From Spirochaetes bacterium RBG_16_49_21 (GTDB taxonomy: Bacteria > Spirochaetota > UBA4802 > UBA5550), in NCBI GenBank assembly GCA_001829495.1, contig MIBJ01000014.1:1-42653 (forward strand): 42,653 nucleotides of DNA, read 5' to 3'. The translations under genes were made by a program, and so were the position numbers. The first letter of the stretch is position 1, and every line of letters begins with the position of its first letter. Under the pieces are notes generated by a model. The model had not been told where the DNA came from and did not search any database. It saw only the letters and a list, made by a program, of their open reading frames with translations. This document shows positions 34,706 through 42,653 of this stretch, in pieces.

Positions 34706-35451
34706 AACATCTGCAGCCACGACACGATTTCATGGCGCAGCACCTCTATATCGGAATCCCGGGTAAGGCTATGATCGCCGCCTTCTATGATGATTTTTTT
34801 CAGGGGATACGTAAGATATTTTTCCAGCAGATCAACGTTCGCAGGATCAACCACCGCGTCCCTGCCTCCATGGATAGCCATGACCGGGACCGTAATTTTT
34901 TTGAGCGCCTCAGCCATGGCGATTGCGCTGATTTCCCTGAAAAATGTATTGTTGATCGCCGTATTTTCAATTGTCGTGGATCCGTTTTCGGGAAGCGAAT
35001 CGATATCGGTAACCCCGGCATCGGAAAGGAAGATTTGTTTTATGTCAACCGGCGCGGCGATCAGGATCAGGGACGCGACGGTTTTGCCGTGCCGGGAGGC
35101 GTAGATAAGGGTGACGAGAGCGCCCATGCTGGAGCCCATCAGGTGGATTGTTTTAGCACCCCGGCGCCGTGCATATTCCACGGCGCATGCAAGATCGTTC
35201 GCCTCTTGCAGTATTGACAATTCCGAGATGCTGCCGCCCGATTCTCCGGAAAAGGAAAAATCGAAGGTCAAAAGCATTTGGCCCGTTGCCGCAATATCCT
35301 TTGCGAGCCTGGTTATTTTATATCCGTCCTTATTTGAGAAGAGTCCGTGGCTGAACACGACCCCGGAATCCGGCGCTCCTCCTGTTTTATAGATTCTTCC
35401 GGCAAGACGCTGCTTCAGGTTATTGTAAAATTCAATGTCTTCGACGATCAT
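34702..35451 (-). CDS. Alpha/beta hydrolase
   Basis: 249 residues. The nucleophile elbow GSSMG is at 106-110 (S108); HG at 35-36 forms the oxyanion region; MAIHGGRDAVVDP supplies the acid and EGGDHSLTRDSD the His. The fold is that of small serine esterases/peptidases of the dienelactone hydrolase-like group. The substrate is unknown. No signal peptide, so cytoplasmic. The start overlaps the upstream gene's stop as TAATG. Confidence 0.88.
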   Translation of the reverse strand: MIVEDIEFYNNLKQRLAGRIYKTGGAPDSGVVFSHGLFSNKDGYKITRLAKDIAATGQMLLTFDFSFSGESGGSISELSILQEANDLACAVEYARRRGAKTIHLMGSSMGALVTLIYASRHGKTVASLILIAAPVDIKQIFLSDAGVTDIDSLPENGSTTIENTAINNTFFREISAIAMAEALKKITVPVMAIHGGRDAVVDPANVDLLEKYLTYPLKKIIIEGGDHSLTRDSDIEVLRHEIVSWLQMF

Positions 35452-35984
35452 TACGGCTCTTTTGCAAGCTTTATGCTGGGTTCAAAATATCCGTCGGAAT
35501 TGTTACCGTCGATTACGATGGCGCGCGGCTGGAGGTTCAGGGCGGCCCTGTTGTTTTTTTTGACTCTATATCCGGCAAAAAGAAAGTATGACGATTTCGC
35601 CTTCATGAATCCTTTGTACAGGTTGAGCGCGGTAACCCGGGGCTCGTCTTTCATCTCTGAGATGTTTATTCTTAATTTATTCTCGTCGTTTATCGTGTAC
35701 ACCCCCCTGAATATCAGAGCCTGCGTGTTCAGGTAGATGATGACGAGTGCGCGGTAGTTTGGAGACAGGCTGAAGTAGTAGCCGTAGTTTCCGGAATATT
35801 TCAACCGCCAGTTGCCGATGACGTTCTTAAAGGACAGGGGTACTTCGGCATCCTCTTCCGACGATTGTCCGGATTTTCCCAAGGGGGGATTTTTTTTCTT
35901 CTGATTATTCGCTGAACTCGAGGAGGTGTTAATGCAAAATATAAACAGAGACGCCAGCACTATTATTGAAATGATCTTTTCCAT
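35451..35984 (-). CDS. Small exported protein of unknown function
   Basis: 177 residues. An N-terminal hydrophobic segment (IISIIVLASLFIFC) looks like a signal peptide; the Cys at its end could be a loose spirochaete-style lipidation site, but Phe before it is unusual. A Ser/Asn/Lys-rich linker follows, then a beta-rich domain with IGNWRLKYSGNYGYYFSLSP and LIFRGVYTINDENKLRINIS, recalling lipocalin-like 'I-G-x-W' stress or copper-resistance domains; this is only a resemblance. Coupled to the hydrolase gene. Confidence 0.7.
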   Translation of the reverse strand: MEKIISIIVLASLFIFCINTSSSSANNQKKKNPPLGKSGQSSEEDAEVPLSFKNVIGNWRLKYSGNYGYYFSLSPNYRALVIIYLNTQALIFRGVYTINDENKLRINISEMKDEPRVTALNLYKGFMKAKSSYFLFAGYRVKKNNRAALNLQPRAIVIDGNNSDGYFEPSIKLAKEP

Positions 35985-36072
35985 TCGGAGATTATGCGAG
36001 GCGGAGCTTTGGATTGTAAAGAAAAAATTCCGATGAACCGTTAAAAATTCCGGGATAAATATCGATCATGCC

Positions 36073-36101
36073 TTGACTCAAAAACGGGATTGCTATATAT
36101 T
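36073..36101 (+). promoter_or_regulatory. Promoter of ssrA
   Basis: TTGACT (36073-36078), 17-bp spacer, TATATT (36096-36101), with tmRNA starting 10 bases later. This is a near-consensus sigma70-type promoter, the best in the window. Confidence 0.85.
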
Positions 36102-36110
36102 GTACGTGCA

Positions 36111-36464
36111 GGGGACGATTTTGGTTTCGACTGCGATAGCGGTTTTACAGCTGCATGCCGAGTGCGCTGGCAACTCGTAAAAAATGGCAGGCTTAAACAT
36201 ACGTGCAAACAATAATCTTGCACTGGCAGCTTAATTAACTGTCACGTCTTTAGGCCGTTTGCTCCTCTGGGACATCTAAAGGCGTCATATACAGGGGATA
36301 GCCCGATTCTCCCGCCCCGGGGAAGAAGGCGAATCAATACGGGGCTCGGATGTTCATAACGGCGCCTTTTCCCGGTGGGACATTCTAAATAAAATGAAAA
36401 GGATAAGCATGTAGAGGTTGTAGGGCTGGATTGTAGGACGCGGGTTCGACTCCCGCCGTCTCCA
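36111..36464 (+). ncRNA. ssrA: Transfer-messenger RNA
   Basis: The 5' end GGGGACGATTTTGGTTTCGA and the 3' end GGGTTCGACTCCCGCCGTCT are the conserved tmRNA termini. The acceptor arms GGGGACG and CGTCTCC pair with a G-U at the third position, the alanine identity element, followed by A36464; CCA is not encoded. The resume codon GCA is at 36205 and the tag reads ANNNLALAA with TAA at 36232-36234. The tag's LALAA end is the usual ClpXP degron. tmRNA rescues stalled ribosomes. About 354 nt, a normal length. Confidence 0.97.
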
Positions 36465-36472
36465 CATATTAT

Positions 36473-37105
36473 TTATATTTCTTCAGAATAGTCCATCTTT
36501 ATCATTAATTCCACAAATCTATTACTCATCTGATCGAGCAGATTTTCTTTTAAAAATTGGCTGTCGATTTCGTACACATTGTAGGTGTCGAACTGATGAT
36601 CCATGTATAAAATCTGATATTTGGCGTTGAGTATCACGATCATCGAGCTGAAATTGATAACCTGCATCTCGGATGAGAGAAAGCTGTCAACTTCGTATAT
36701 GATGAAGCTGTCGAGGCCATATTCATTTTGAATTTTCTCAATCTCATCTTTGTTTTTTGTTATATAATTTGTAATAATTCCCACGGCTTGATTGTATTGG
36801 AAATCGCCGTCAATCGAGAATTGCAAAAAACGGTCGTACTCTCCTTTTGATATTGTCAGATTTTCAGGCGCGGCTTCGATAATTTTAAGATTGTTGATCT
36901 TTTTATATGGCTGAAGCCAGTTAGTGAGGCTTTCAGTTAATCTTTCAACGGGGATAGGGCTGTTGTGGGGTATGCGGAACAATATTCCGCTGTTCTTCAA
37001 TTGGGACAGGCCGGATCCTTCTCTTATTTCCCTGGTCACATGGAAGTGCGAGCAGGATAGGGCGAGCATGATCGCGCAGACCATAATGCTATGTTTTTTG
37101 ATCAT
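36473..37105 (-). CDS. Putative lipoprotein of unknown function
   Basis: 210 residues. The start at 37105 overlaps the previous gene's stop as ATGA. Signal peptide MIKKHSIMVCAIMLALSCSH with a lipobox-like LALSC (C18), so probably lipidated. The mature part reads LKNSGILFRIPHNSPIPVER, YDRFLQFSIDGDFQYNQAVG and VINFSSMIVILNAKYQILYM; I do not recognise the family. Low in G+C compared with most of the window. It faces tmRNA, ending 8 bases from it. Confidence 0.72.
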   Translation of the reverse strand: MIKKHSIMVCAIMLALSCSHFHVTREIREGSGLSQLKNSGILFRIPHNSPIPVERLTESLTNWLQPYKKINNLKIIEAAPENLTISKGEYDRFLQFSIDGDFQYNQAVGIITNYITKNKDEIEKIQNEYGLDSFIIYEVDSFLSSEMQVINFSSMIVILNAKYQILYMDHQFDTYNVYEIDSQFLKENLLDQMSNRFVELMIKMDYSEEI

Positions 37106-37923
37106 AGGACTAAATTCAGTATTTTTCTTCCTACATCGGTCACTGCTATGCACACCGGAGCATGCGCGGTACCATCCGTATAAAGGATCATATTAAAGTG
37201 CTTCAGCCAGGTGAAAAAATAAAAATCAAGGAATGATATCATGATCAGATCATTGCAGCAGGCGAACCCGGTCATGTCGAAAAATTCATTGGCGACCCGG
37301 TCTAATCTTGTTTTTCCATAATTTTTAAGGATGAGATCCTTTAAAATGTTTCTGTTTATTTTTAATTCCCTGGCGGAATCAACATCTGACGGGAATATGA
37401 TTTCCCAGTCCGCCTTGTCCCAGAAGGCAGTGAAAAGCCTGAAATATACGCTGTTTCCGGAAATTCCGGCGTCGCTTATCATCGCATATCCGCCGCTCTG
37501 CCTTAAAATTCCGCTCAGCCGCAACAGGTGCAGGCATTGTTTGGTATATATGATGAACAGCTCATGGTCGTCAATTGTATCCAGCAACTGATCTTCAGAT
37601 GCCTTATTCATGCATTGATTATAAAATTTTTTTTTGAAACATCCGCTCTTGGTGACCGGAAATCTGCCTTTTGATATAACATCAATCAAAAGGAGCGCGA
37701 GACGGACTGCGAAACAGCCGTTTAATTCGATATCTGTTCCATTTTCGCGAGAATTGCCCAGTATGTTATAATACCGGCTGATTGATTCTACGGTAACGAT
37801 GCTTTGGAAGCGGTCTGTCTGGATTTTCTGGTTCTGGAAACACTCTCGGGTAAGCGTGGAATTATTATTTGATTGTGCAATTTCTATGGATTGATCTGAT
37901 TTTTTCTCTCGAGTGGTTTTCAT
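37102..37923 (-). CDS. Unknown cytoplasmic protein, possible winged-helix type
   Basis: 273 residues. A polar N-terminus (~45 residues) is followed by a helical protein: FAVRLALLLIDVISKGRFPV, TKSGCFKKKFYNQCMNK, LFIIYTKQCLHLLRLSGILR and QSGGYAMISDAG. The 'K-G-x-x-P-x-T-K-x-G' and 'L-x-L-L-R-x-S-G-I-L-R-x-x-G-G' pattern resembles winged-helix-like repeats in uncharacterised proteins, but I cannot name a family. Translationally coupled to the lipoprotein gene (ATGA), so the two likely work together. Confidence 0.7.
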   Translation of the reverse strand: MKTTREKKSDQSIEIAQSNNNSTLTRECFQNQKIQTDRFQSIVTVESISRYYNILGNSRENGTDIELNGCFAVRLALLLIDVISKGRFPVTKSGCFKKKFYNQCMNKASEDQLLDTIDDHELFIIYTKQCLHLLRLSGILRQSGGYAMISDAGISGNSVYFRLFTAFWDKADWEIIFPSDVDSARELKINRNILKDLILKNYGKTRLDRVANEFFDMTGFACCNDLIMISFLDFYFFTWLKHFNMILYTDGTAHAPVCIAVTDVGRKILNLVL

Positions 37924-38008
37924 TTATTCTAAATTATTTCACTTAAACTATGCAAAATCACAGCATGAACTCTTATAGATATTATCAGAATTTACAGGTG
38001 AGCGGATT

Positions 38009-38064
38009 ATTAGATTTGCTGTGAAGGCGGGGATGCGCATCCCCGCCTTCACAGCAAATCTAAT
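38009..38064. repeat. GAAGGCG palindromic element (56 bp, perfect)
   Basis: Two 28-bp arms pair without mismatch or loop. Inner part GTGAAGGCGGGGATGC is the family core; the outer ATTAGATTTGCT arms are unique to this site. It lies in the 278-bp gap between two genes. The rest of that gap (38065-38201) has a CCGCC/GGCGG stem at about 38140-38161 and nothing else clear. Confidence 0.9.
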
Positions 38065-38201
38065 GAACACGTTATTTAAAATTAATTTAAAGTCAAGATA
38101 AATCCCACATTTATTAAAAAATTTTTTTCTCTTTGTCTCCGCCCAGCCCAGGCGGGCGGTGAGTCTGATCGGAACACGACGGCTATAAGAGACAGCAGAA
38201 T

Positions 38202-40154
38202 TTAATCCTCGCAATGGCCGTTGCTGTTTTTAGTTCCGTTGATGCCGATCCGCTGTTCAGCAGCCAGGAGTATCTCACCCAGCATCTCCGCGTATGAAAG
38301 CCCGTCTATCTTCGCCATCTTTGCCATATGGCCGTCCCAGCACCAGCCGGGATTGGGATTCACTTCCAGGATTTTCGGCTTGCCCTTATGGTCGAGCCGC
38401 CAGTCGAAGCGGCAGTAATCCCTGCATTCAAGCCGCTCAAAAAGCTTGAGGCAGCATTCGACGATAAATTTCCGCGTATCCTCCGATAGGACCGCCGGAA
38501 TGGAGCGCACCTTCCAGTAGGGCGATTCCGGTATCCACTTTGCCTCATACCCGCATATCTTCGGCAGCTCTGAAGGAAGCATCGAGTAGTCCTCCTCGAT
38601 TAGCGGAAGAACCCGGTATGATTCCGGGAGATTGCCGATGATCCCGACGCTGATATCCTTGCCGATAAGGAATTCCTCCACCAGGATCGGCTTTTCATAT
38701 CCCAGCTTGTCCCTGATCTCCGATATGGCGTTGACCAGCTCCTCGATATTGCCGGCTACGCTCCTCTGGGTGATACCGAAGCTCGAGTCGCCGAAATTCG
38801 GCTTGACGATCACCGGAAACCCGAAGGGAAGATCGAAGGTGGTGTCCTCAGGCTTGATGAAAAAGGCCTTGGCCACCGGTATGCCCATCTCCTTGGCTAT
38901 GCCGCGCACCAGCGACTTGTCGTAGCAGAAGGCGAGGCACTGGGGGCCCGAGCCGGTGTATTCGATGCCGAGCAGTTCAAGGAGCGAGGGCACATGGAGC
39001 TCCTTGCGCGCGTCGTTGTTGAATCCCTCATCGCACAGGTTCAGGACGAAATCATTGCCTCTCTTGACCCGGATCAGGTCATTGATCAGCGAATCGTGGT
39101 TGTTGATATAGTTGAAATTATAGCTCTTAAGGCTTTTCAGAGCGTTTTTAAGCTGGTCGATCGTATAAAAATCGTCGTCGTCGAACACTAAGGAGGGCTT
39201 GAGGGGATCGTTTTTGGCGGGATCCCCCAGAAGAACCGTTACGTTCTTAATGTCGGTCTTTTTCTGCCGCGCCGGCGTCCACTCCTTCTTGACGACCGCG
39301 GCCATAATGATCCGCTTCTCCATCATGCCCAGATCCTGGTTCCGCCGCGAATCCGTGTCCATTTCGCCGTGCAAAGCTATGTCGCTGAAGCCGGCGGCAT
39401 TGAGGAGCTCCTGCATGCTCTCGTTGTTATAGAGCCGCTCTGCATAGAATTGGTCCGCTATGACCCCCTTTTCCACGTGGGTCACCACCTCGCGCGTTAT
39501 CAGGCGCTGATTATCCAGAGATATGGAGCGCTCGCGGCACACGAAATGATTTTTGTCGATCCATTCCCATGAGCGGGGCTGAAAGTGCTTACGCAGGTGG
39601 TCGCCGTCGGCCACGTCGATGAGAGTCCTGCCCCATGGCTTGAGCACCCGGAAGACCTCCCGGAGAACGCGCAGATCATCGTTGATGGTCTCGAAATAAC
39701 CGAAGCTGTTTCCCAGGATGAAGATGACGTCGAAGGTGTCGGGCTTGTAGGGGAGGACCCGGGCTTCTCCCTCTCTGAATTTCACGCACAGGTATTCCTT
39801 TTTCGCCTGGGCCTTTGCCTTCTGGATAAGATACCGGGAGCGGTCGAGGCCCTCGACATTCTTAAAGCCCCTCCGGGCCAGCTCCAGCGAATGCCTGCCC
39901 TGGCCGCAGGAAAGGTCGAGTACCTTGTCGTCCTGCTTAAGATTGATGTAGCGGGAAAAAAGGTCGATCTCCTTTACGGTGATGCTGGGGTCGTCCACGA
40001 CATCGGCGTCGGTTTTGAGATACACCGCGTTGAAAATCTTGTTCCACCAGTCGGGAGGGACATATTCCTCCAGGTTGGAGACCGGGCCGTATGATTTTCT
40101 CGACGTCCCGTTTTTCGGCTTGGCAAGCGAAATGCCGATTCCATTCGTTTTCAT
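38202..40154 (-). CDS. Methyltransferase / D-Ala-D-Ala ligase-like ATP-grasp fusion
   Basis: 650 residues. Residues ~60-290 are a class I SAM methyltransferase: motif I VLDLSCGQGRHSLELARRGF (78-97), motif II acidic EGLDRS, and DTFDVIFILGNSFGYF. A linker follows (~295-325). Residues ~330-640 are an ATP-grasp enzyme of the Ddl type: VLNLCDEGFNNDARKELHVP, IEYTGSGPQCLAFCYDKSLV, FPVIVKPNFGDSSFGI and the Mg-binding ILEVNPNPGW. It should ligate an amino acid or peptide carboxylate to an amine, and methylate the same or a partner molecule. It is not a normal cell-wall Ddl. The ATG overlaps the stop of the 83-residue ORF upstream (ATGA). Product unknown. Confidence 0.9.
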   Translation of the reverse strand: MKTNGIGISLAKPKNGTSRKSYGPVSNLEEYVPPDWWNKIFNAVYLKTDADVVDDPSITVKEIDLFSRYINLKQDDKVLDLSCGQGRHSLELARRGFKNVEGLDRSRYLIQKAKAQAKKEYLCVKFREGEARVLPYKPDTFDVIFILGNSFGYFETINDDLRVLREVFRVLKPWGRTLIDVADGDHLRKHFQPRSWEWIDKNHFVCRERSISLDNQRLITREVVTHVEKGVIADQFYAERLYNNESMQELLNAAGFSDIALHGEMDTDSRRNQDLGMMEKRIIMAAVVKKEWTPARQKKTDIKNVTVLLGDPAKNDPLKPSLVFDDDDFYTIDQLKNALKSLKSYNFNYINNHDSLINDLIRVKRGNDFVLNLCDEGFNNDARKELHVPSLLELLGIEYTGSGPQCLAFCYDKSLVRGIAKEMGIPVAKAFFIKPEDTTFDLPFGFPVIVKPNFGDSSFGITQRSVAGNIEELVNAISEIRDKLGYEKPILVEEFLIGKDISVGIIGNLPESYRVLPLIEEDYSMLPSELPKICGYEAKWIPESPYWKVRSIPAVLSEDTRKFIVECCLKLFERLECRDYCRFDWRLDHKGKPKILEVNPNPGWCWDGHMAKMAKIDGLSYAEMLGEILLAAEQRIGINGTKNSNGHCED

Positions 40155-40402
40155 CTTATCCTGTTACCTCCCGGTATTCGATTCAAGAAAAACCATCGCA
40201 AATCATAAGAATAAGCGTGCATATCTGATTCGCCTATTGCCGTCTGCCGATACGATGTCGGATTGATGAATTGAAAAAGTGCCTGGAGTGCAGAGATGGG
40301 TATGGTTGATATGCTGCTATTGATAAAAGCGCTATATTCCTCATTACCGGGCGGAATGGCGGTTATTTTTTTCCGCCCCTGAGCCTCGCTATCTTCGCTC
40401 AT
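40151..40402 (-). CDS. 83-residue ORF coupled to the methyltransferase/ligase gene
   Basis: Starts ATG at 40402 with CGGAG six bases upstream; its TGA overlaps the next gene's ATG. Sequence pieces: KKITAIPPGNEEYSAFINSS, ISTIPISALQALFQFINPTS, SDMHAYSYDLRWFFLNRIPG. I recognise no family. Coupling and a promoter upstream argue that it is translated. It could be a regulatory or partner peptide, or a modified-peptide precursor; nothing in the sequence proves the last idea. Confidence 0.5.
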   Translation of the reverse strand: MSEDSEAQGRKKITAIPPGNEEYSAFINSSISTIPISALQALFQFINPTSYRQTAIGESDMHAYSYDLRWFFLNRIPGGNRIR

Positions 40403-40530
40403 GACGGCTCCGATAGCAGGCTGGAAATTTTAAAGCTTGGTTTCAATTTTTTCTCCCGCGTCAAATTCTAAATTTAAATTAAACCGGAACAGGGAAGAAT
40501 AAAAAATTTTCTTCCCGCATCTTGAACTTT

Positions 40531-40558
40531 AATATAATACATAATTAAAAAAATTCAA
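40531..40558 (-). promoter_or_regulatory. Probable promoter of the 83-residue ORF / fusion-gene operon
   Basis: On the minus strand TTGAAT (40558-40553), 16-bp spacer, TATATT (40536-40531). About 120 bases of leader follow, containing an inverted repeat GGGAAGAA/TTCTTCCC (40492-40499 with 40509-40516) just after the expected start of transcription, a possible operator or leader hairpin. Confidence 0.5.
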
Positions 40559-40665
40559 CAAAAAATTGAAAAACTATCCTTGCAGAACAAGGATAATAAA
40601 TTTAATACTCTAATAGCCGAGCCGCTGCATAAATCAATAAGAAAATTATGTAATTAAAAAAATAT

Positions 40666-42465
40666 TTACGACAGGCGTTTTTCCAGCGCGGCAAGCTCAT
40701 CATAGAGCTCCTTGGGAAGCCGGGAACCGAACTTCGCGTAATGCTCTTTGATGAGGCCGATTTCCTTCAGCCAGCCTTCCCGGTCGACCGCAAGGAGCTC
40801 TTCCATGTCCGCGTCGCTGATGCCGGACAGGCCGGTGCGGTCAATCGCATCAACGGACGGCATGTAGCCGATCGGCGTTTCAACTGCCGTGCCCTTATTG
40901 TCACAGCGCTCGAAGATCCATTTGAGCACACGGCTGTTTTCACCGTATCCCGGCCAGAGCCATTTGCCGTCCGCGGTTTTACGGAACCAGTTGACGTAGA
41001 ATATCTTGGGAAGTTTGTCCGCGGGGGCTTTTTTTCCGATATCTACCCAGTATTTAAAATAGTCGCCCATGTGGTAGCCGCAGAACGGCAGCATGGCGAA
41101 GGGGTCGCGGCGCACGGTCCCGGCCGCAAGATCGAGGGCGGCTGCGGTAACTTCCGAGCCGACAATGGATCCCAGGAATACGCCATGGTTCCAGGTATAT
41201 GATTGGTGCACCAGCGGTATGGTGCTGGGGCGGCGTCCGCCGAAAAGAAACGCGCTGATCGGTACCCCGGCGGGGTCTTCCCATGCAGGGTCGATGCCCC
41301 GGCATTGCCGCGCCGGGGCCGTGAAGCGCGCATTCGGGTGGGCGGCCGGCCCCGCGCCTTTTCCATCCTCCCATTCCTTTCCGGTCCAGTCGATAAGCTT
41401 ACCCGGCGCCTTGTAACCGATCCCCTCCCACCATACATCACCGTCCCCGGTAAGGGCTACGTTGGTGTATATGGTATTACGGCAGATCGCATTCATGGCG
41501 TTGGGGTTGGATTGCATGGAGGTTCCGGGCGCAACCCCGAAAAATCCGGCTTCGGGATTTATGGCATAGAGGCGCCCGTCTTTTCTGAATTTCATCCACG
41601 CGATATCGTCGCCGACGCATTCCACTTTCCATCCGGGGATGGTGGGGATGAGCATTGCCAGATTTGTCTTGCCGCAGGCTGACGGGAACGCCCCGGCTAT
41701 ATATTTTTTTTGGCCTTCCGGATCAGTGATGCCGAGGATGAGCATGTGCTCGGCGAGCCAGCCTTCTTCCCGCGCGATCACGGAAGCTATGCGCAGCGCC
41801 AGGCACTTCTTACCGAGAAGCGCGTTGCCGCCGTAGCCGGATCCGTATGACCATATCATACGCTCTTCCGGGAAATGAGAGATGTATTTTTTCTCAATCG
41901 GCGCGCAGGGCCATACCCCGTTGTCATTCTGCCCGGGCTCAAGAGGTTTTCCCACCGAATGGAGACAGGGCACAAACTCGCCCTTTTCCCCGAGCGCCTC
42001 GAGTACCGTGCTGCCCACGCGCGTCATAATGTGCATATTAACGACCACGTAGGGCGAATCGGTTATTTCCACGCCGATTTTTGAAATGGGGGATCCTATC
42101 GGGCCCATACTGAAGGGGATGACGTACAGGGTGCGGCCTTTCATGCAGCCCCGGTATAAGCCCTTCATGACTGCCTTGAGCTCCCGGGGATCGATCCAGT
42201 TGTTCGTGGGACCCGCATCATCCGGGGACCGGGACGCGATGTAGGTACGGTTTTCAATCCGGGCCACGTCCGATGGATCGGAGCGGAATAGATAGCATCC
42301 GGGCAGTTGTTTCTGATTGAGGGGCGTTGCCAGCCCCTCATCCACCATCTGCTTTACCAGGCGGTCATATTCTTCTTTTGAGCCGTCGCACCAGTAGATA
42401 TGGTCGGGAGAGGTCATTGCAGCTGTTTCTTCCACCCATTTGGCGAGTTTTTTGTTTTTTATCAT
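40666..42465 (-). CDS. pckG: Phosphoenolpyruvate carboxykinase (GTP)
   Basis: 599 residues from the ATG at 42465, which has CCGGAG upstream (an ATG at 42486 lacks one). The GTP-type signature is [20 protein letters not shown], holding both the P-loop (GKTN) and the reactive Cys; also seen are [11 protein letters not shown] and [14 protein letters not shown]. It interconverts oxaloacetate + GTP and PEP + CO2 + GDP, for gluconeogenesis or, in fermenters, CO2 fixation into oxaloacetate. Single gene with its own promoter. Confidence 0.96.
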   Translation of the reverse strand: MIKNKKLAKWVEETAAMTSPDHIYWCDGSKEEYDRLVKQMVDEGLATPLNQKQLPGCYLFRSDPSDVARIENRTYIASRSPDDAGPTNNWIDPRELKAVMKGLYRGCMKGRTLYVIPFSMGPIGSPISKIGVEITDSPYVVVNMHIMTRVGSTVLEALGEKGEFVPCLHSVGKPLEPGQNDNGVWPCAPIEKKYISHFPEERMIWSYGSGYGGNALLGKKCLALRIASVIAREEGWLAEHMLILGITDPEGQKKYIAGAFPSACGKTNLAMLIPTIPGWKVECVGDDIAWMKFRKDGRLYAINPEAGFFGVAPGTSMQSNPNAMNAICRNTIYTNVALTGDGDVWWEGIGYKAPGKLIDWTGKEWEDGKGAGPAAHPNARFTAPARQCRGIDPAWEDPAGVPISAFLFGGRRPSTIPLVHQSYTWNHGVFLGSIVGSEVTAAALDLAAGTVRRDPFAMLPFCGYHMGDYFKYWVDIGKKAPADKLPKIFYVNWFRKTADGKWLWPGYGENSRVLKWIFERCDNKGTAVETPIGYMPSVDAIDRTGLSGISDADMEELLAVDREGWLKEIGLIKEHYAKFGSRLPKELYDELAALEKRLS

Positions 42466-42497
42466 GCCGATCTCCGGAAATAACAATATAATTTTGA

Positions 42498-42527
42498 AAT
42501 ATACATACGATTCTCGTAAAGTGCCAA
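42498..42527 (-). promoter_or_regulatory. Probable promoter of pckG
   Basis: On the minus strand TTGGCA (42527-42522), 18-bp spacer, TATATT (42503-42498), about 33 bases before the start codon. The last 126 bases of the window show nothing else recognisable. Confidence 0.55.
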
Positions 42528-42653
42528 TTATTTTTATAATCTCAGAAATGACTGAGAAGGGAATGGAGGTATTTAAAGATCATAAAAACTGCGGCACTAC
42601 AATCAAATAACGCAGCAATTTTAAACACGATGTTTAAAAAGGGGTAACTATTT

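Noticed and set aside
34732..35217. 161-residue plus-strand ORF opposite the hydrolase
   Set aside because: Lies wholly antisense to a clear alpha/beta hydrolase gene and shows no family features.
36401..36466. A tRNA gene (GGTTCGA T-arm)
   Set aside because: The T-arm and acceptor belong to the 3' end of tmRNA; the 5' partner is at 36111.
26026..38064. CRISPR array
   Set aside because: The repeats are dispersed in separate gene gaps, not regularly spaced with unique spacers, and no cas gene is present.
37948..38214. 88-residue minus-strand ORF
   Set aside because: Covers the 38009-38064 palindrome and intergenic DNA, with no ribosome binding site or recognisable protein.

Overview
The window is a piece of bacterial chromosome, about half G+C, and most likely from a spirochaete (Spirochaetota). 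The clue is gene order at the left end: a kinase-less PASTA protein, a remnant of rpe, rpsP-khpA-rimM-trmD-rplS-rnhB, then a FliK-like and a stand-alone FlhB-like flagellar protein, an HD-GYP protein and yraN. The lineage is inferred from gene order and protein character only. Class III ribonucleotide reductase, a pumping pyrophosphatase and GTP-type PEP carboxykinase fit an anaerobic or facultative life.

Layout. 0.4-7.7 kb (+): the ribosome/tRNA-modification/flagellar cluster, mostly tightly packed or overlapping. 8.1-9.2 kb (+): an Old Yellow Enzyme-family reductase. 9.3-12.3 kb (-): NAD salvage (pncA-pncB) followed by an unknown membrane protein. 12.7-14.0 kb (+): a B12-binding radical SAM enzyme. 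14.3-15.5 kb (+): an AT-rich, frameshifted DNA methyltransferase gene and a small conserved-looking protein. 15.5-22.1 kb (-): birA and a 1949-residue one-chain acetyl-CoA carboxylase with eukaryote-like domain order. 22.4-24.8 kb (-): hppA. 25.2-28.2 kb (-): nrdD, a separate 55-residue glycyl-radical ORF, and nrdG. 28.5-34.7 kb (+): a secreted protein, ClpB, a probable outer-membrane protein and an AsmA-like protein. 34.7-36.0 kb (-): an alpha/beta hydrolase and a small exported protein. 36.1-36.5 kb (+): tmRNA with a clear promoter. 36.5-37.9 kb (-): a coupled unknown protein/lipoprotein pair. 38.2-40.4 kb (-): an 83-residue ORF coupled to a methyltransferase/ATP-grasp fusion. 40.7-42.5 kb (-): pckG.

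The intergenic DNA is rich in small repeats. I see at least three families: (a) a palindrome with a shared core (GAAGGCGRGG inward) and locus-specific outer arms, four copies, one of them in frame inside the acetyl-CoA carboxylase gene; (b) a MITE-like element with ATTACCCACATCT terminal inverted repeats; (c) a short element made of opposed CCCTCCCC-type arms, three copies, one lying between the two parts of nrdD. Two further stretches (5.65-5.82 kb and 25.1 kb) are chains of small hairpins.

The most interesting items are the in-frame palindrome in the carboxylase, the carboxylase architecture beside its own biotin ligase, the split anaerobic ribonucleotide reductase, and the small-ORF/methyltransferase/Ddl-like ligase operon. 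No tRNA, rRNA, CRISPR array or transposase gene was found.
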